Below, one piece after another: positions 1 through 6,200 of a stretch of DNA of 11,109 bases (the first letter of the stretch is position 1; the number at the start of each line of letters is the position of its first letter). Under the pieces are notes generated by a model. That model saw only the letters and a program-made list of their open reading frames with translations. It did no database searches and was not told where the DNA came from. The stretch is taken from the NCBI GenBank assembly GCA_036338025.1, contig JAYZDB010000286.1, positions 1 to 11,109 on the forward strand, in the 5' to 3' direction. This DNA comes from JAYZDB01 sp036338025. GTDB lineage: Bacteria; Planctomycetota; UBA1135; UBA2386. The position numbers and the translations under genes were made by a program.

Positions 1-123
1 CCCGATGAGAAGCGGGAAGAAGCAGGCGTTGATCTTGTACTTGATCCCGACTGCGACCACCAAGACGCCGAGAATCCCATACAGGATCGCCTTGTTGCGG
101 AGTTGTTGGATCGGGTTGGGCAC
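1..123 (-). CDS. Partial membrane protein, N-terminus only (runs off the left edge)
   Basis: A GTG at 123 opens a minus-strand frame of 41 codons that stays open to the window edge. The peptide begins VPNPIQQLRNKAILYG and continues into a hydrophobic helix (ILGVLVVAVGI, about residues 17-27), then a short Lys-rich turn (KYK) and a second hydrophobic start (ACFFPLLIG). This is the pattern of an inner-membrane protein with a basic cytoplasmic N-terminus. It lies 94 bases downstream of the DHS-like gene on the same strand and may belong to the same operon. No Shine-Dalgarno site is visible before the GTG; a stop 42 bases upstream in frame limits other starts. The family cannot be recognised from 41 residues. 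Confidence 0.6.
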   Translation of the reverse strand, partial: MPNPIQQLRNKAILYGILGVLVVAVGIKYKINACFFPLLIG

Positions 124-182
124 TATCTCGAAGACTGCTTGAGGGCTGTGAACATCAGTTCAACGACCGGACCCGCAGGAAT

Positions 183-200
183 TTCTCGAAAGGTCGAGAA
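183..200 (-). repeat. Perfect 7-bp hairpin between the DHS-like gene and the next minus-strand gene
   Basis: TTCTCGA (183-189) and TCGAGAA (194-200) form a perfect stem with a four-base loop, 18 bases past the DHS-like stop codon. There is no T-run after it in either direction, so it is not a classical intrinsic terminator. It could slow RNA decay or partly separate expression of the two genes. Basis: seen in sequence; role inferred. Confidence 0.4.
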
Positions 201-217
201 CTGCGCGTTGCTCGGAT

Positions 218-1255
218 TCACGGAGTGCTGGTCGGAGAGAACAGGGCTTTATTCAGGTGTTGCGCGGACCGCAAGATCTTCTTGTGATACGCGTAGCCTG
301 CGATCAGCGGGAGGGTGACGGTCGCTTCGCCGTACACCATCTGTTCATGGGTCGTTGACACCTTGCCCCACGAGCAGGCCTCCTTGAGTGTGGAACCCGA
401 CAGCGCTCCGTCTCGTTCATCCGCGACCGTGAGTTGCACGGCGTACTTGTGCATCGACACGTCTTTACCGAGCACTTCCGCGGCCACCACGATGTCCTGG
501 GCGAAATTCTTCGGGACGCCACCACCGATCATCAACAAGCCGGTCTCGTCACCGTGGAGTTTGATCCGGGTCAATTCCAGGAAGTCCTTGCCGGAGTCGA
601 TGCTCGATGTCGGCTTGCCCAGCAGGTTGTTGTCGTGCTGATGCTTGATCACGCCAAATCCGGCGCTGCAGTCCGAGAAGGCTGGGCAGAAGATGGGCAC
701 GTCCTTGCGATACGCCGACAGGACGATCGACTCCTCGATCTTGCCGTGCTGATCCAGATGGCGCCCCATCTCGTAGATGATCTCTCGTGAGGAGTGCGGT
801 CGCGGTTCCAGCGCGTGGAAGATCTGCGTCATCGTCTCGTCGCAGATGCGCAGCTCGTCCTCGTCGATGAAGGTGTCGTAGATGCGGTCGATGGCCTGCT
901 CGCGCAGTACATTGTCATCGACGAAGGCTGTACCGATGTAGTGCGAGAACCCCAGGCCCTCGAAGAAGTCCTGGTCGACGATGTTGGCGCCGGTCGAGAC
1001 GATGGCGTCGACCATGTCGTTCTCGATCATCTGCCACAATACCTTCTTGAGGCCCGCGCTCACCAGCGAACCGGCCAGGCACAGGATGATGCTGCACTGC
1101 TCGTCACGCAGCATCTGCTCGTAGATCTTGGCGGCGCGTGCCGTGTTACGGGCCTGGAACGCCATCTTCTCCATCCCCTCGATCAGCGGGGTCGGGTTGA
1201 AGGCGTCGAGGTCGAGATGCTCGATCTTCTCCTGCAGCAGGTCTTTCTTGTGCAT
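218..1255 (-). CDS. Deoxyhypusine synthase-like protein (DS family)
   Basis: The 345-residue protein matches the deoxyhypusine synthase family along its length. Recognisable blocks are CSIILCLAGSLVSAGLKK (54-71), IVSTGANIVDQDFFEGLG (85-102, NAD-binding side), PIFCPAFSDCSAGFG (187-201), LLMIGGGVPKN (240-250) and SGSTLKEACSWGKVS (286-300). The SWGK block contains the lysine (K298) equivalent to the imine-forming Lys329 of human DHS, together with equivalents of Trp327, Glu323 and Ser317. Residues that hold spermidine in true DHS (His288, Asn292, Ser315, Asp316) appear as Asn, Asp, Ala and Leu. Bacteria have no eIF5A, so hypusine formation is not expected; NAD-dependent aminobutyl transfer to another amine, as in homospermidine synthesis, is the natural guess. 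The ATG overlaps the upstream stop in TGATG, implying translational coupling. Confidence 0.93.
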   Translation of the reverse strand: MHKKDLLQEKIEHLDLDAFNPTPLIEGMEKMAFQARNTARAAKIYEQMLRDEQCSIILCLAGSLVSAGLKKVLWQMIENDMVDAIVSTGANIVDQDFFEGLGFSHYIGTAFVDDNVLREQAIDRIYDTFIDEDELRICDETMTQIFHALEPRPHSSREIIYEMGRHLDQHGKIEESIVLSAYRKDVPIFCPAFSDCSAGFGVIKHQHDNNLLGKPTSSIDSGKDFLELTRIKLHGDETGLLMIGGGVPKNFAQDIVVAAEVLGKDVSMHKYAVQLTVADERDGALSGSTLKEACSWGKVSTTHEQMVYGEATVTLPLIAGYAYHKKILRSAQHLNKALFSPTSTP

Positions 1256-2571
1256 CAGTCGATGGTGATTCGTAGGTTGAGGCTACCGCCTTTCGAGTCC
1301 AGAGAGATGCGTAGTTTTTCAGGGGAGTCTTCCAGCCCGTCGAAGGGGTTGCCGGCAGGGCCGATGGTATCGAGTAGATCCATCAACCTGACATCTACAA
1401 TCGCCAGAGCATTGTCGGGCACGGGCTTTCGTTGGATTTTCTGATCCAGGGACGCGTCGATCAGGGACTTGATCTTCGCGGGTTTGAAGTTCGTTGTCGA
1501 GATCAGGTGCCTGCCTGCCACCGCTGAGAAGCTCACCTGGTCGCCCGAGGGCAGAGTAGGCGTGATGTCGTGCTCTGATATGATAGTAGTTTTCGTGACT
1601 GGGACCTCCCGATGCGAAAACGAAATCCTCTCGACCTCGGCGTCGAGCGTCACCAAGCGACTGCCCCTGCCCACGGCAGTCATGTACTCGGCGTAGTCTC
1701 CGCCCTTTAGGAAGTCGGCGGTAACTTCGGGATTTCGAATACCCGCGATGGTGTAGACGCCGCCTCCGTACGGGTTGCCACTGCTGGTGAACCGACCGTC
1801 GAATTCCCGAAACAATTTATTGAGGATCGACTCGTTGTTCGTCCGCTGCTTCTTGTTGCGTGCCCCAACTTGCGCGAACACGCTGGTCAGTGGTGAGATC
1901 AGGTCCTGCAGACCGCTGGTTTCGACGGCACAGGACATCGCCAGCATTGCGTTTTGCTTCTTGAAGGACAGGGCGCCCTGCGGGTGGGGGCGCAGCCTTG
2001 CTGCGAAGCCGCTGAGCCATGAGCCCTTGGTCGGCCGTACCTGCACACCGACCCGCATTCCCGTGACACGGGTCAGGGGATTCTGGGACACTGTGATATC
2101 GATCGCCTGGATCTGTTCGGGAAAGGTCCGTACGCCCCGCATGAGGATCGCTGCCTGCTTGGCGCTGATCCCGACCTGTGTCAAGCCAAGTGCTCCGCTA
2201 TCGCGGATGGTCTCCCAACTCTCGTCGATCTGCTCCTGGTAGAGTTTGAGCAGCGCGTTGGGGTGCAGGGTGGCTTTCAGGTACCCGATGTCGCCGGACC
2301 TGGTCTCGGATTTCAGCTTGCCGTCACTGCTCAGCACGAAGGCAAAGTGGTGATCGAGCGGCAGGTCCGGGAGCTCACCCTCGCCGTTGTACTCGGTGTG
2401 AAACCCGATCCCGATCGACGGGTCGGTGGTCGCCAGGACGATGGCCGGCGAAACCGCCGTGGTGGTGGAGTTTGCCTGCTCCTGACCGGTTGCGTGTGCT
2501 GGGAGGAAGGTGAGCGGACCGAGGCTCAATGCGAGCTTGAGGACGAAGGAAGATTGACTCGTGGTTTGCAT
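1255..2571 (-). CDS. Secreted or periplasmic protein of unknown function (438 aa)
   Basis: The chosen ATG at 2571 gives a signal peptide: MQTTSQSSFVLKLALSLG, then a hydrophobic stretch ending near AHA-T (cleavage about residue 27). The frame is open further upstream to 2838, but that extension is rich in Pro, Arg and Trp, overlaps the neighbouring gene and would bury the signal peptide. The mature part is mixed alpha/beta without membrane segments; it includes a long amphipathic region rich in Lys/Glu and a C-terminal block with PDNALAIVDVRLMDLLDTIG. I do not recognise a family. No Shine-Dalgarno site precedes the start. Its stop overlaps the start of the DHS-like gene by one base, so the two are co-expressed, although one product is predicted to be exported and the other cytoplasmic. 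Confidence 0.85.
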   Translation of the reverse strand: MQTTSQSSFVLKLALSLGPLTFLPAHATGQEQANSTTTAVSPAIVLATTDPSIGIGFHTEYNGEGELPDLPLDHHFAFVLSSDGKLKSETRSGDIGYLKATLHPNALLKLYQEQIDESWETIRDSGALGLTQVGISAKQAAILMRGVRTFPEQIQAIDITVSQNPLTRVTGMRVGVQVRPTKGSWLSGFAARLRPHPQGALSFKKQNAMLAMSCAVETSGLQDLISPLTSVFAQVGARNKKQRTNNESILNKLFREFDGRFTSSGNPYGGGVYTIAGIRNPEVTADFLKGGDYAEYMTAVGRGSRLVTLDAEVERISFSHREVPVTKTTIISEHDITPTLPSGDQVSFSAVAGRHLISTTNFKPAKIKSLIDASLDQKIQRKPVPDNALAIVDVRLMDLLDTIGPAGNPFDGLEDSPEKLRISLDSKGGSLNLRITID

Positions 2572-2662
2572 GCTTTGCGTGGCTATTGGTTTGGGGTCCG
2601 GTGCGGTCAGGCTTCCGATCAGGACCCAGGGAGGTGCCCCGGGGTGACGCCAGGGGGGCGGC

Positions 2663-2668
2663 ACTATA
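2663..2668 (-). promoter_or_regulatory. Candidate -10 element for the secreted protein/DHS-like operon
   Basis: On the minus strand TATAGT (five of six matches to TATAAT) lies about 92 bases before the ATG at 2571, in the 223-base gap after the DUF6687-like gene. No good -35 is visible at 16-18 bases; CTTTGG is the closest. The rest of this gap holds only a bulged GC-rich hairpin near 2692-2714. Confidence 0.3.
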
Positions 2669-2794
2669 CCGATACCCCGGCGGACCAAAGGCGCTGGAGG
2701 GGGTTGTCCCCAGCATTTTGATGAGCACCCGGTGGCCAGCGCCGCCTCGATCCTGCTGATCCGCCGACTGAGAATCTTCCCGGCTTTCGCCTGG

Positions 2795-3796
2795 TCAGGA
2801 GGATTCGCTGAAAAACCTCGTAAACAGCGTTTCGACACTGTCTGGGGTCAATCCGCTCGGGGTGAGCGCCCGTGAGATCTGGCCGTAGGCCTGCTGGCTG
2901 GGGATCCCGTGGTAGAGCTCGGGGACCGGCTCGTCGGGTGGATCGAGGCACCACTGACCACCGGTTCCGGTGTCGGCCCGTGTGAGCTCTTCCATGGCGG
3001 CCAGTTCGTCCGCCAGGATCGACAGGTCCAGGCGCGGCGGCGGGGAGAAGCTCTGCACCTCGAACCAACTCTCGGTGCGGTCGTGGTAGCGGTATCGCGT
3101 AGCTCCTGGCTTGGACTGCGTGTGCAGCACGCGGTAGCAGCTGCCGGCAAGGGTATTGAGAACCACGCGGTGCACGGGTCCCGGGCTCGTGACGCGTGCG
3201 AGTCCGCAGTGCCCCAGATTTCGACAGGCAATCGTCGAGTCTTGCAGTTGCTGTTCGACGAGATCGAGTTCGTCTTGGTAGAGCGCCGCAAATTGCTCCG
3301 GGTGATCGAGTATCTCGACGGCGTGATCTAGCAGCCATCGATACCGGGCATGGTCCTTGTCCGACCCCGACAAGCCCTCGAACTCGCCGCGGATCGGAGA
3401 ACGCTCTCCCGCCAGGTTGAGGACGATGCGATCGATGGCAAACCCCCGCTGGCCATGAAACGACTGGTAGTCGCCGGTCGCGGCGGCCTCCAGCAGCAGT
3501 TCCTCCCGTTCCAATGCGATCTCGGGGTGCAGGACCGCCAGCAGGCTCAGGAATCCGTCGGTGTCGTAGTGGTCGTTGACCACCACGGTGGCACCGTCGA
3601 GGAATTGCAGGCGTTGGTCCAAGGGGGCCCTCGCAAAGCCCAGGCAGATCCCGGTGCTCAGATCTGCCTTGAAGTCTGCCGGTGTGCGGTTGCCAGGCCA
3701 GTGTGAGAGGTTTGGTCCCTCGGGCGCCATCCCATCGACCGATAGTACCCAGGTCGGGGTGCCGGGCAGGTTCAGATTGCCGAGGTGGAGATTCAC
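2795..3796 (-). CDS. DUF6687-like protein with a DHH-like acidic motif
   Basis: About 333 residues, predicted soluble. Near the N-terminus are SHWPGNRTP (31-39) and a strand-then-acid motif VVVNDHYDTDGFLSLLAV (71-88), which I recall from DUF6687 proteins and which resembles the metal-binding DHD motif of DHH phosphoesterases. The remainder is helical, with a conserved-looking ESWFEVQSF (242-250) segment near the middle of the second half. The function is unknown; a metal-dependent hydrolase is only a guess. The start is uncertain: GTG at 3796 fits the usual short N-terminus, ATG at 3730 would cut into the first strand, and ATG at 3925 would add a Pro/Arg-rich tail. The frame stays open across the tRNA antisense strand, which is not coding. 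The gene ends 223 bases before the next minus-strand gene. Confidence 0.72.
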   Translation of the reverse strand: MNLHLGNLNLPGTPTWVLSVDGMAPEGPNLSHWPGNRTPADFKADLSTGICLGFARAPLDQRLQFLDGATVVVNDHYDTDGFLSLLAVLHPEIALEREELLLEAAATGDYQSFHGQRGFAIDRIVLNLAGERSPIRGEFEGLSGSDKDHARYRWLLDHAVEILDHPEQFAALYQDELDLVEQQLQDSTIACRNLGHCGLARVTSPGPVHRVVLNTLAGSCYRVLHTQSKPGATRYRYHDRTESWFEVQSFSPPPRLDLSILADELAAMEELTRADTGTGGQWCLDPPDEPVPELYHGIPSQQAYGQISRALTPSGLTPDSVETLFTRFFSESS

Positions 3797-3937
3797 GTGG
3801 TAGTGGGCAAGTGATGGGAACCGGGGCTCCGCATCACCGTAGGAAGGGGGGTTGAGTGATTCACTGCGCTTGGAAGGGGAGATGCAGCAGACAGGGACCG
3901 GGCCTCCCGACCGGTAGCCGCGCATCCCACGTTCTGA

Positions 3938-4012
3938 GTAGTTCGGGTGGATGTCGGCCGTCCAACCTTGGTTGGGCGGCCGACTTTTGTACCCGTAGTT
4001 TGGATGGAAGTC
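3938..4012. repeat. Imperfect 18-base direct repeat flanking a terminator hairpin
   Basis: GTAGTTCGGGTGGATGTC (3938-3955) and GTAGTTTGGATGGAAGTC (3995-4012) agree at 15 of 18 positions and are 57 bases apart. They sit on either side of the hairpin at 3953-3984. In one minus-strand frame both read as D(I/F)HPNY, and two of the three differences would be silent there. Confidence 0.55.
3953..3988 (+). terminator. Strong plus-strand intrinsic terminator with no gene upstream
   Basis: A 15-bp stem (3953-3967 with 3970-3984) has a single T-G wobble, a two-base central loop and is followed directly by TTTT (3985-3988). This is the most stable hairpin I see in the window. It can only terminate plus-strand transcription, yet there is no plus-strand gene between the left edge and here. 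It may block antisense transcription through the minus-strand genes from entering the tRNA unit, or end an unannotated small RNA. On the minus strand it would be a stable hairpin in the leader of the DUF6687-like gene. Confidence 0.7.
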
Positions 4013-4024
4013 CTGGGTTTGCTT

Positions 4025-4085
4025 GGAGGATGCACTTGGCGGGCCTCTGGAGGGGGGATTGGAGGGGCAGGCGCTTGCATCCTCC
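4025..4085. repeat. Perfect 10-bp inverted repeat with a G-rich 41-base loop
   Basis: GGAGGATGCA (4025-4034) and TGCATCCTCC (4076-4085) are exact reverse complements. The loop between them carries GGCGGG, a run of six G, and GGGG on the plus strand, which could form a G-quadruplex. The right arm overlaps the candidate tRNA promoter, so it could be a binding site or a structural element affecting tRNA-Asp transcription. Confidence 0.5.
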
Positions 4086-4102
4086 TGTGGGCTGGCTAGG
4101 AT
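4075..4102 (+). promoter_or_regulatory. Candidate promoter for tRNA-Asp
   Basis: TTGCAT (4075-4080), a 16-base spacer and TAGGAT (4097-4102, four of six -10 matches) would place the start of transcription about 9 bases before the mature tRNA 5' end. The -35 is weak (three of six). Confidence 0.4.
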
Positions 4103-4117
4103 TCCGGCCCCAAACGT

Positions 4118-4194
<77 letters not shown>

Positions 4195-4197
4195 CTG

Positions 4198-4232
4198 AAG
4201 GTCGTAGATCCAGCAAGGGTTTACGGCCTTTT
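4198..4232 (+). terminator. Intrinsic terminator of tRNA-Asp
   Basis: AAGGTCGTA (4198-4206) pairs with TACGGCCTT (4222-4230) over 9 bp with one T-G wobble, with a 15-base loop and a TTTT run (4229-4232). It starts three bases after the encoded CCA. Between here and the stop at 4331 (98 bases) I see only a short TGGGT/ACCCA palindrome and two GGTCGAG copies. Confidence 0.7.
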
Positions 4233-4330
4233 CTCATGGGTGGGGGGGCATGCCGATGAGACCGGGCAGTGGGTCTACCCAGCCCCAGAGGTCGAGCAGT
4301 CCCAAAGGTCGAGGCCCGCTTGTCCCGCGA

Positions 4331-4546
4331 CTAGCTCTCGAAGCGAATCGCGACGCGCATGCCGATCAGCAGGGCGATGGCGGTGATCGAGACAACGAGC
4401 GGGTCACGCACGACGAAGGGTGCGGTCATCATGAGCATGCCGACCACCAGCTGAGGCAGGCGTTGCTGCTTCTTGCCAAACAGGAAGAAGCTGAATCCCA
4501 CCGTGCTGATGGCGAAGGCTGCGATGATCTCTTCGGTAGACACCAA
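4331..4546 (-). CDS. Small integral membrane protein (71 aa)
   Basis: The product reads as two or three hydrophobic helices: IIAAFAISTVGFSFFLFG (about 7-24), LPQLVVGMLMMTAPFVV (30-46) and LVVSITAIALLIGMRVAI (50-67). The first two are joined by the basic turn KKQQR. The arrangement FFLFGKKQQRLPQLVVG strongly resembles a widespread family of about 70-residue bacterial proteins often labelled amino acid transport protein, with no proven function. The start is TTG at 4546 or the adjacent GTG at 4543; neither has a clear Shine-Dalgarno site, and no ATG is available upstream of the first helix. It is a single gene transcribed away from the HEAT-like gene, from which it is separated by 263 bases. 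Confidence 0.8.
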   Translation of the reverse strand: MVSTEEIIAAFAISTVGFSFFLFGKKQQRLPQLVVGMLMMTAPFVVRDPLVVSITAIALLIGMRVAIRFES

Positions 4547-4701
4547 TTAAACTTCGGCACGGGAGGGCGTCGAGCTTGAGAGCCGGGGGATTTGCACCCA
4601 GATGTTGTAGCACCCGGCAGATTGACACCGGTTTGGACACCATTGCAAGAACCCTGCGTCGTTCGTCCTCGTTGCGTAACACCCATGCAGTGTTCGCAAA
4701 G

Positions 4702-4730
4702 TTGACATGCACATGACGATCAAGTAAGCT
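4702..4730 (+). promoter_or_regulatory. Candidate sigma-70-type promoter for the HEAT-like gene
   Basis: A perfect TTGACA (4702-4707), a 17-base spacer and TAAGCT (4725-4730, three of six -10 matches). Transcription would begin near 4737, which is upstream of the basic segment that seems to belong to the signal peptide of the following gene. The spacer and the style of the -10 match the candidate promoter at 10962-10990. Confidence 0.4.
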
Positions 4731-4809
4731 CGGCAAGTCTGGGCGGAAGATAGGGATCAGGTCGAAATCGGGGATATGTCTGGTAGTAGTCGCAGCAATT
4801 GGCAGTTGC

Positions 4810-5763
4810 TTGACGCTCGCGTTGTTCTTGCTGGGACCAAGCGTTCCGGCGATTGCACTGAGTCTGCCGCCTGCCCAAGAACCGACACCGCGCCGCGCCG
4901 ATCCTCTTGCCGGTACCTCCACGGTCGATGAGCACGAGCATCGCGTGCTGGTCTCAACGGTGGATCCCTACCTCCAAGATCCCGAACCCCTCGTAGAAAC
5001 CGAGTCTCCCGAGGATGCCGAGTCTTCCGAGCAGTTGCAGACCCGGATCGAGGCACTCATCGCAGATCTGGAGGACGATGATGTGGCGTGGAACGCGATG
5101 AATGCCCAACGGGAACTCTGGGACCTTGGCGTGACGGCGAGCCCGTTCCTCGAGGGTGCCTTGGATTCCCCCGATGAGCAGCAGCGCCACCTGGCGGCGT
5201 CTATGTTGCGATCGCAGGCCTCGCTCGAAGTCAGCGACCGGCTGCTGCGAGTCTCGGTTGAGGCGCTGTCCTCTAACTTCAACCTGACACGCATTGCGGG
5301 CCGGCATTTCAAGTCGCATAGCTTCCACTTCCTGCTCCGCCATGGCGAGCTTGCACGGCGACCGCTGCAAGATGGCTTGTACAACGGTGACCGTCAGCAA
5401 CGGTTCCTCTGTGCCTTCCTGTTGGCGAAGACCGGTTGTCGGGATCCGTTTTGGGTGATCGCGGAGACCTTGGTCCCACACCTCCGCCACAACAACATCA
5501 TGGGCGATGGAATGATGGCGGCCCACGGGCTGTACTGCCTGGGATCCGCGGTCTTGACCATCCTCGATCGATCCGGGATCGCCGCCGATGGGCAGGCCAG
5601 CCGCTTGCTCAAGTTGATCGAGTTGGACCTGCTCTGGGCACCGCGCAGCAGGAGCGAATTGCGGGCCCGTGCGCAACGGCTGGGGATGCGCGACGTCACT
5701 TCGCTCTACCACGATCCGGTGCTCGAATACGATCCGACCCGCTCGCTGTTGCCGTCCATGTAG
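4810..5763 (+). CDS. Exported HEAT-like repeat protein
   Basis: From the TTG at 4810 the product has 317 residues. It starts inside a hydrophobic segment (LALFLLGPSVPAIALS) and then has an acidic, Pro/Glu-rich linker (about 20-90). The rest is helical with HEAT-like pairs at about 92-135, 182-207 and 215-253 (for example RRPLQDGLYNGDRQQRFLCA). Such repeats usually serve as protein-binding scaffolds. The true start is probably further upstream: the frame is open from 4717 and encodes RSKSG, then ICLVVVAAIGSCLTLALF, which together with the hydrophobic segment makes a textbook signal peptide, but no ATG, GTG or TTG lies there. The nearest ATG (4776) is out of frame. A hairpin follows the stop. 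The exact role is unknown. Confidence 0.78.
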   Translation: MTLALFLLGPSVPAIALSLPPAQEPTPRRADPLAGTSTVDEHEHRVLVSTVDPYLQDPEPLVETESPEDAESSEQLQTRIEALIADLEDDDVAWNAMNAQRELWDLGVTASPFLEGALDSPDEQQRHLAASMLRSQASLEVSDRLLRVSVEALSSNFNLTRIAGRHFKSHSFHFLLRHGELARRPLQDGLYNGDRQQRFLCAFLLAKTGCRDPFWVIAETLVPHLRHNNIMGDGMMAAHGLYCLGSAVLTILDRSGIAADGQASRLLKLIELDLLWAPRSRSELRARAQRLGMRDVTSLYHDPVLEYDPTRSLLPSM

Positions 5764-5764
5764 C

Positions 5765-5789
5765 TGCGGGTGGGAAGCCCGAACCCGCA
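5765..5789 (+). terminator. Hairpin directly after the HEAT-like gene, possible terminator
   Basis: TGCGGGT (5765-5771) pairs with ACCCGCA (5783-5789), and GGG/CCC extends the stem inside with a two-base bulge. It starts one base after the stop codon. The following TTCT is a poor T-run, so termination may be incomplete and the next gene could be read through. Confidence 0.45.
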
Positions 5790-5858
5790 TTCTCACCACG
5801 CAAGCCGGTGATTTCCAAAAACAGGAAACCTGGGCTCGCAGCGGACGTAGTGTCGGTC

Positions 5859-6164
5859 ATGAGCCACGCGAAGGACAAGCGGTGCAAGCTGCTGATGATC
5901 GCCCTGACTGTTGTGGGCGCTGCCGGAAGCGTGTGGTGCTACTTCAGCCACATCTGCATGGTGGGCCACATGCACCACCCGCCGTATCCCCTGTGGCACC
6001 ATGTCCTGGACATCTCCTGGGGTGGCGCCTGGCTAGGTTGCGTCACCTTGTCCCTGTTCGTCGAAGGAAGACGCTGGAAGTTCCTCGGCGGCGTATTGCT
6101 GCTGCTCCTGGTCTATCGCTTTGCCCTGGGGAGTCTCGGCGGGCTGCTGCCTCTTCCGATCTGA
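5859..6164 (+). CDS. Small membrane protein with a His/Met/Cys-rich loop (101 aa)
   Basis: The ATG at 5859 gives a basic N-terminus (SHAKDKRCK) and three hydrophobic helices at about 11-31, 50-68 and 73-98. Between the first two is CYFSHICMVGHMHHPPYPLWHH, only slightly longer than the helices themselves and packed with His, Met and Cys. Such residues could bind copper or another metal, but no known motif is matched. A GTG at 5850 is an alternative start three codons earlier; no Shine-Dalgarno site is clear. The gene lies 95 bases downstream of the HEAT-like gene on the same strand and ends 36 bases before a convergent gene. Family not recognised. Confidence 0.65.
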   Translation: MSHAKDKRCKLLMIALTVVGAAGSVWCYFSHICMVGHMHHPPYPLWHHVLDISWGGAWLGCVTLSLFVEGRRWKFLGGVLLLLLVYRFALGSLGGLLPLPI

Positions 6165-6200
6165 GTCCCGGTCTCGTGCTGGGCAAGCATCCGTGTGCGG

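Larger units (their letters stand above)
3797..4117. other. 321-base region without a gene, rich in inverted and direct repeats
   Basis: No convincing coding sequence is present. The region separates the minus-strand DUF6687-like gene from the plus-strand tRNA. It contains a 15-bp stem followed by TTTT, an 18-base imperfect direct repeat flanking that stem, a 10-bp inverted repeat with a G-rich loop, and a candidate tRNA promoter; each is listed separately. The plus strand is unusually rich in G-runs between 4041 and 4070. Confidence 0.7.

Noticed and set aside
794..1444. 216-codon plus-strand open frame
   Set aside because: It is antisense to the DHS-like gene and the end of the secreted-protein gene; its product is Asp/Val/Leu-rich without recognisable features.
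2692..2714. GCTGG/CCAGC hairpin after the DUF6687-like gene as its terminator
   Set aside because: The stem has a bulge and, read on the minus strand, is followed only by GCCTTT rather than a proper T-run.
2664..3338. 224-codon minus-strand open frame
   Set aside because: Arg/Pro-rich product in another frame of the DUF6687-like gene; high G+C keeps stop codons rare.
3938..4012. Possible ribosomal protein L31 fragment (DIHPNY)
   Set aside because: Only six residues match; no zinc-binding cysteines or other L31 blocks follow in the frame.
4622..4650. Plus-strand TTGACA at 4622 as a promoter
   Set aside because: No -10-like hexamer is found 16-18 bases downstream.
4954..5799. 281-codon minus-strand open frame
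   Set aside because: It mirrors the HEAT-like gene; the product is Gln/Arg-rich with no signal or domain, while the plus-strand frame has a signal-like start and helical repeats.
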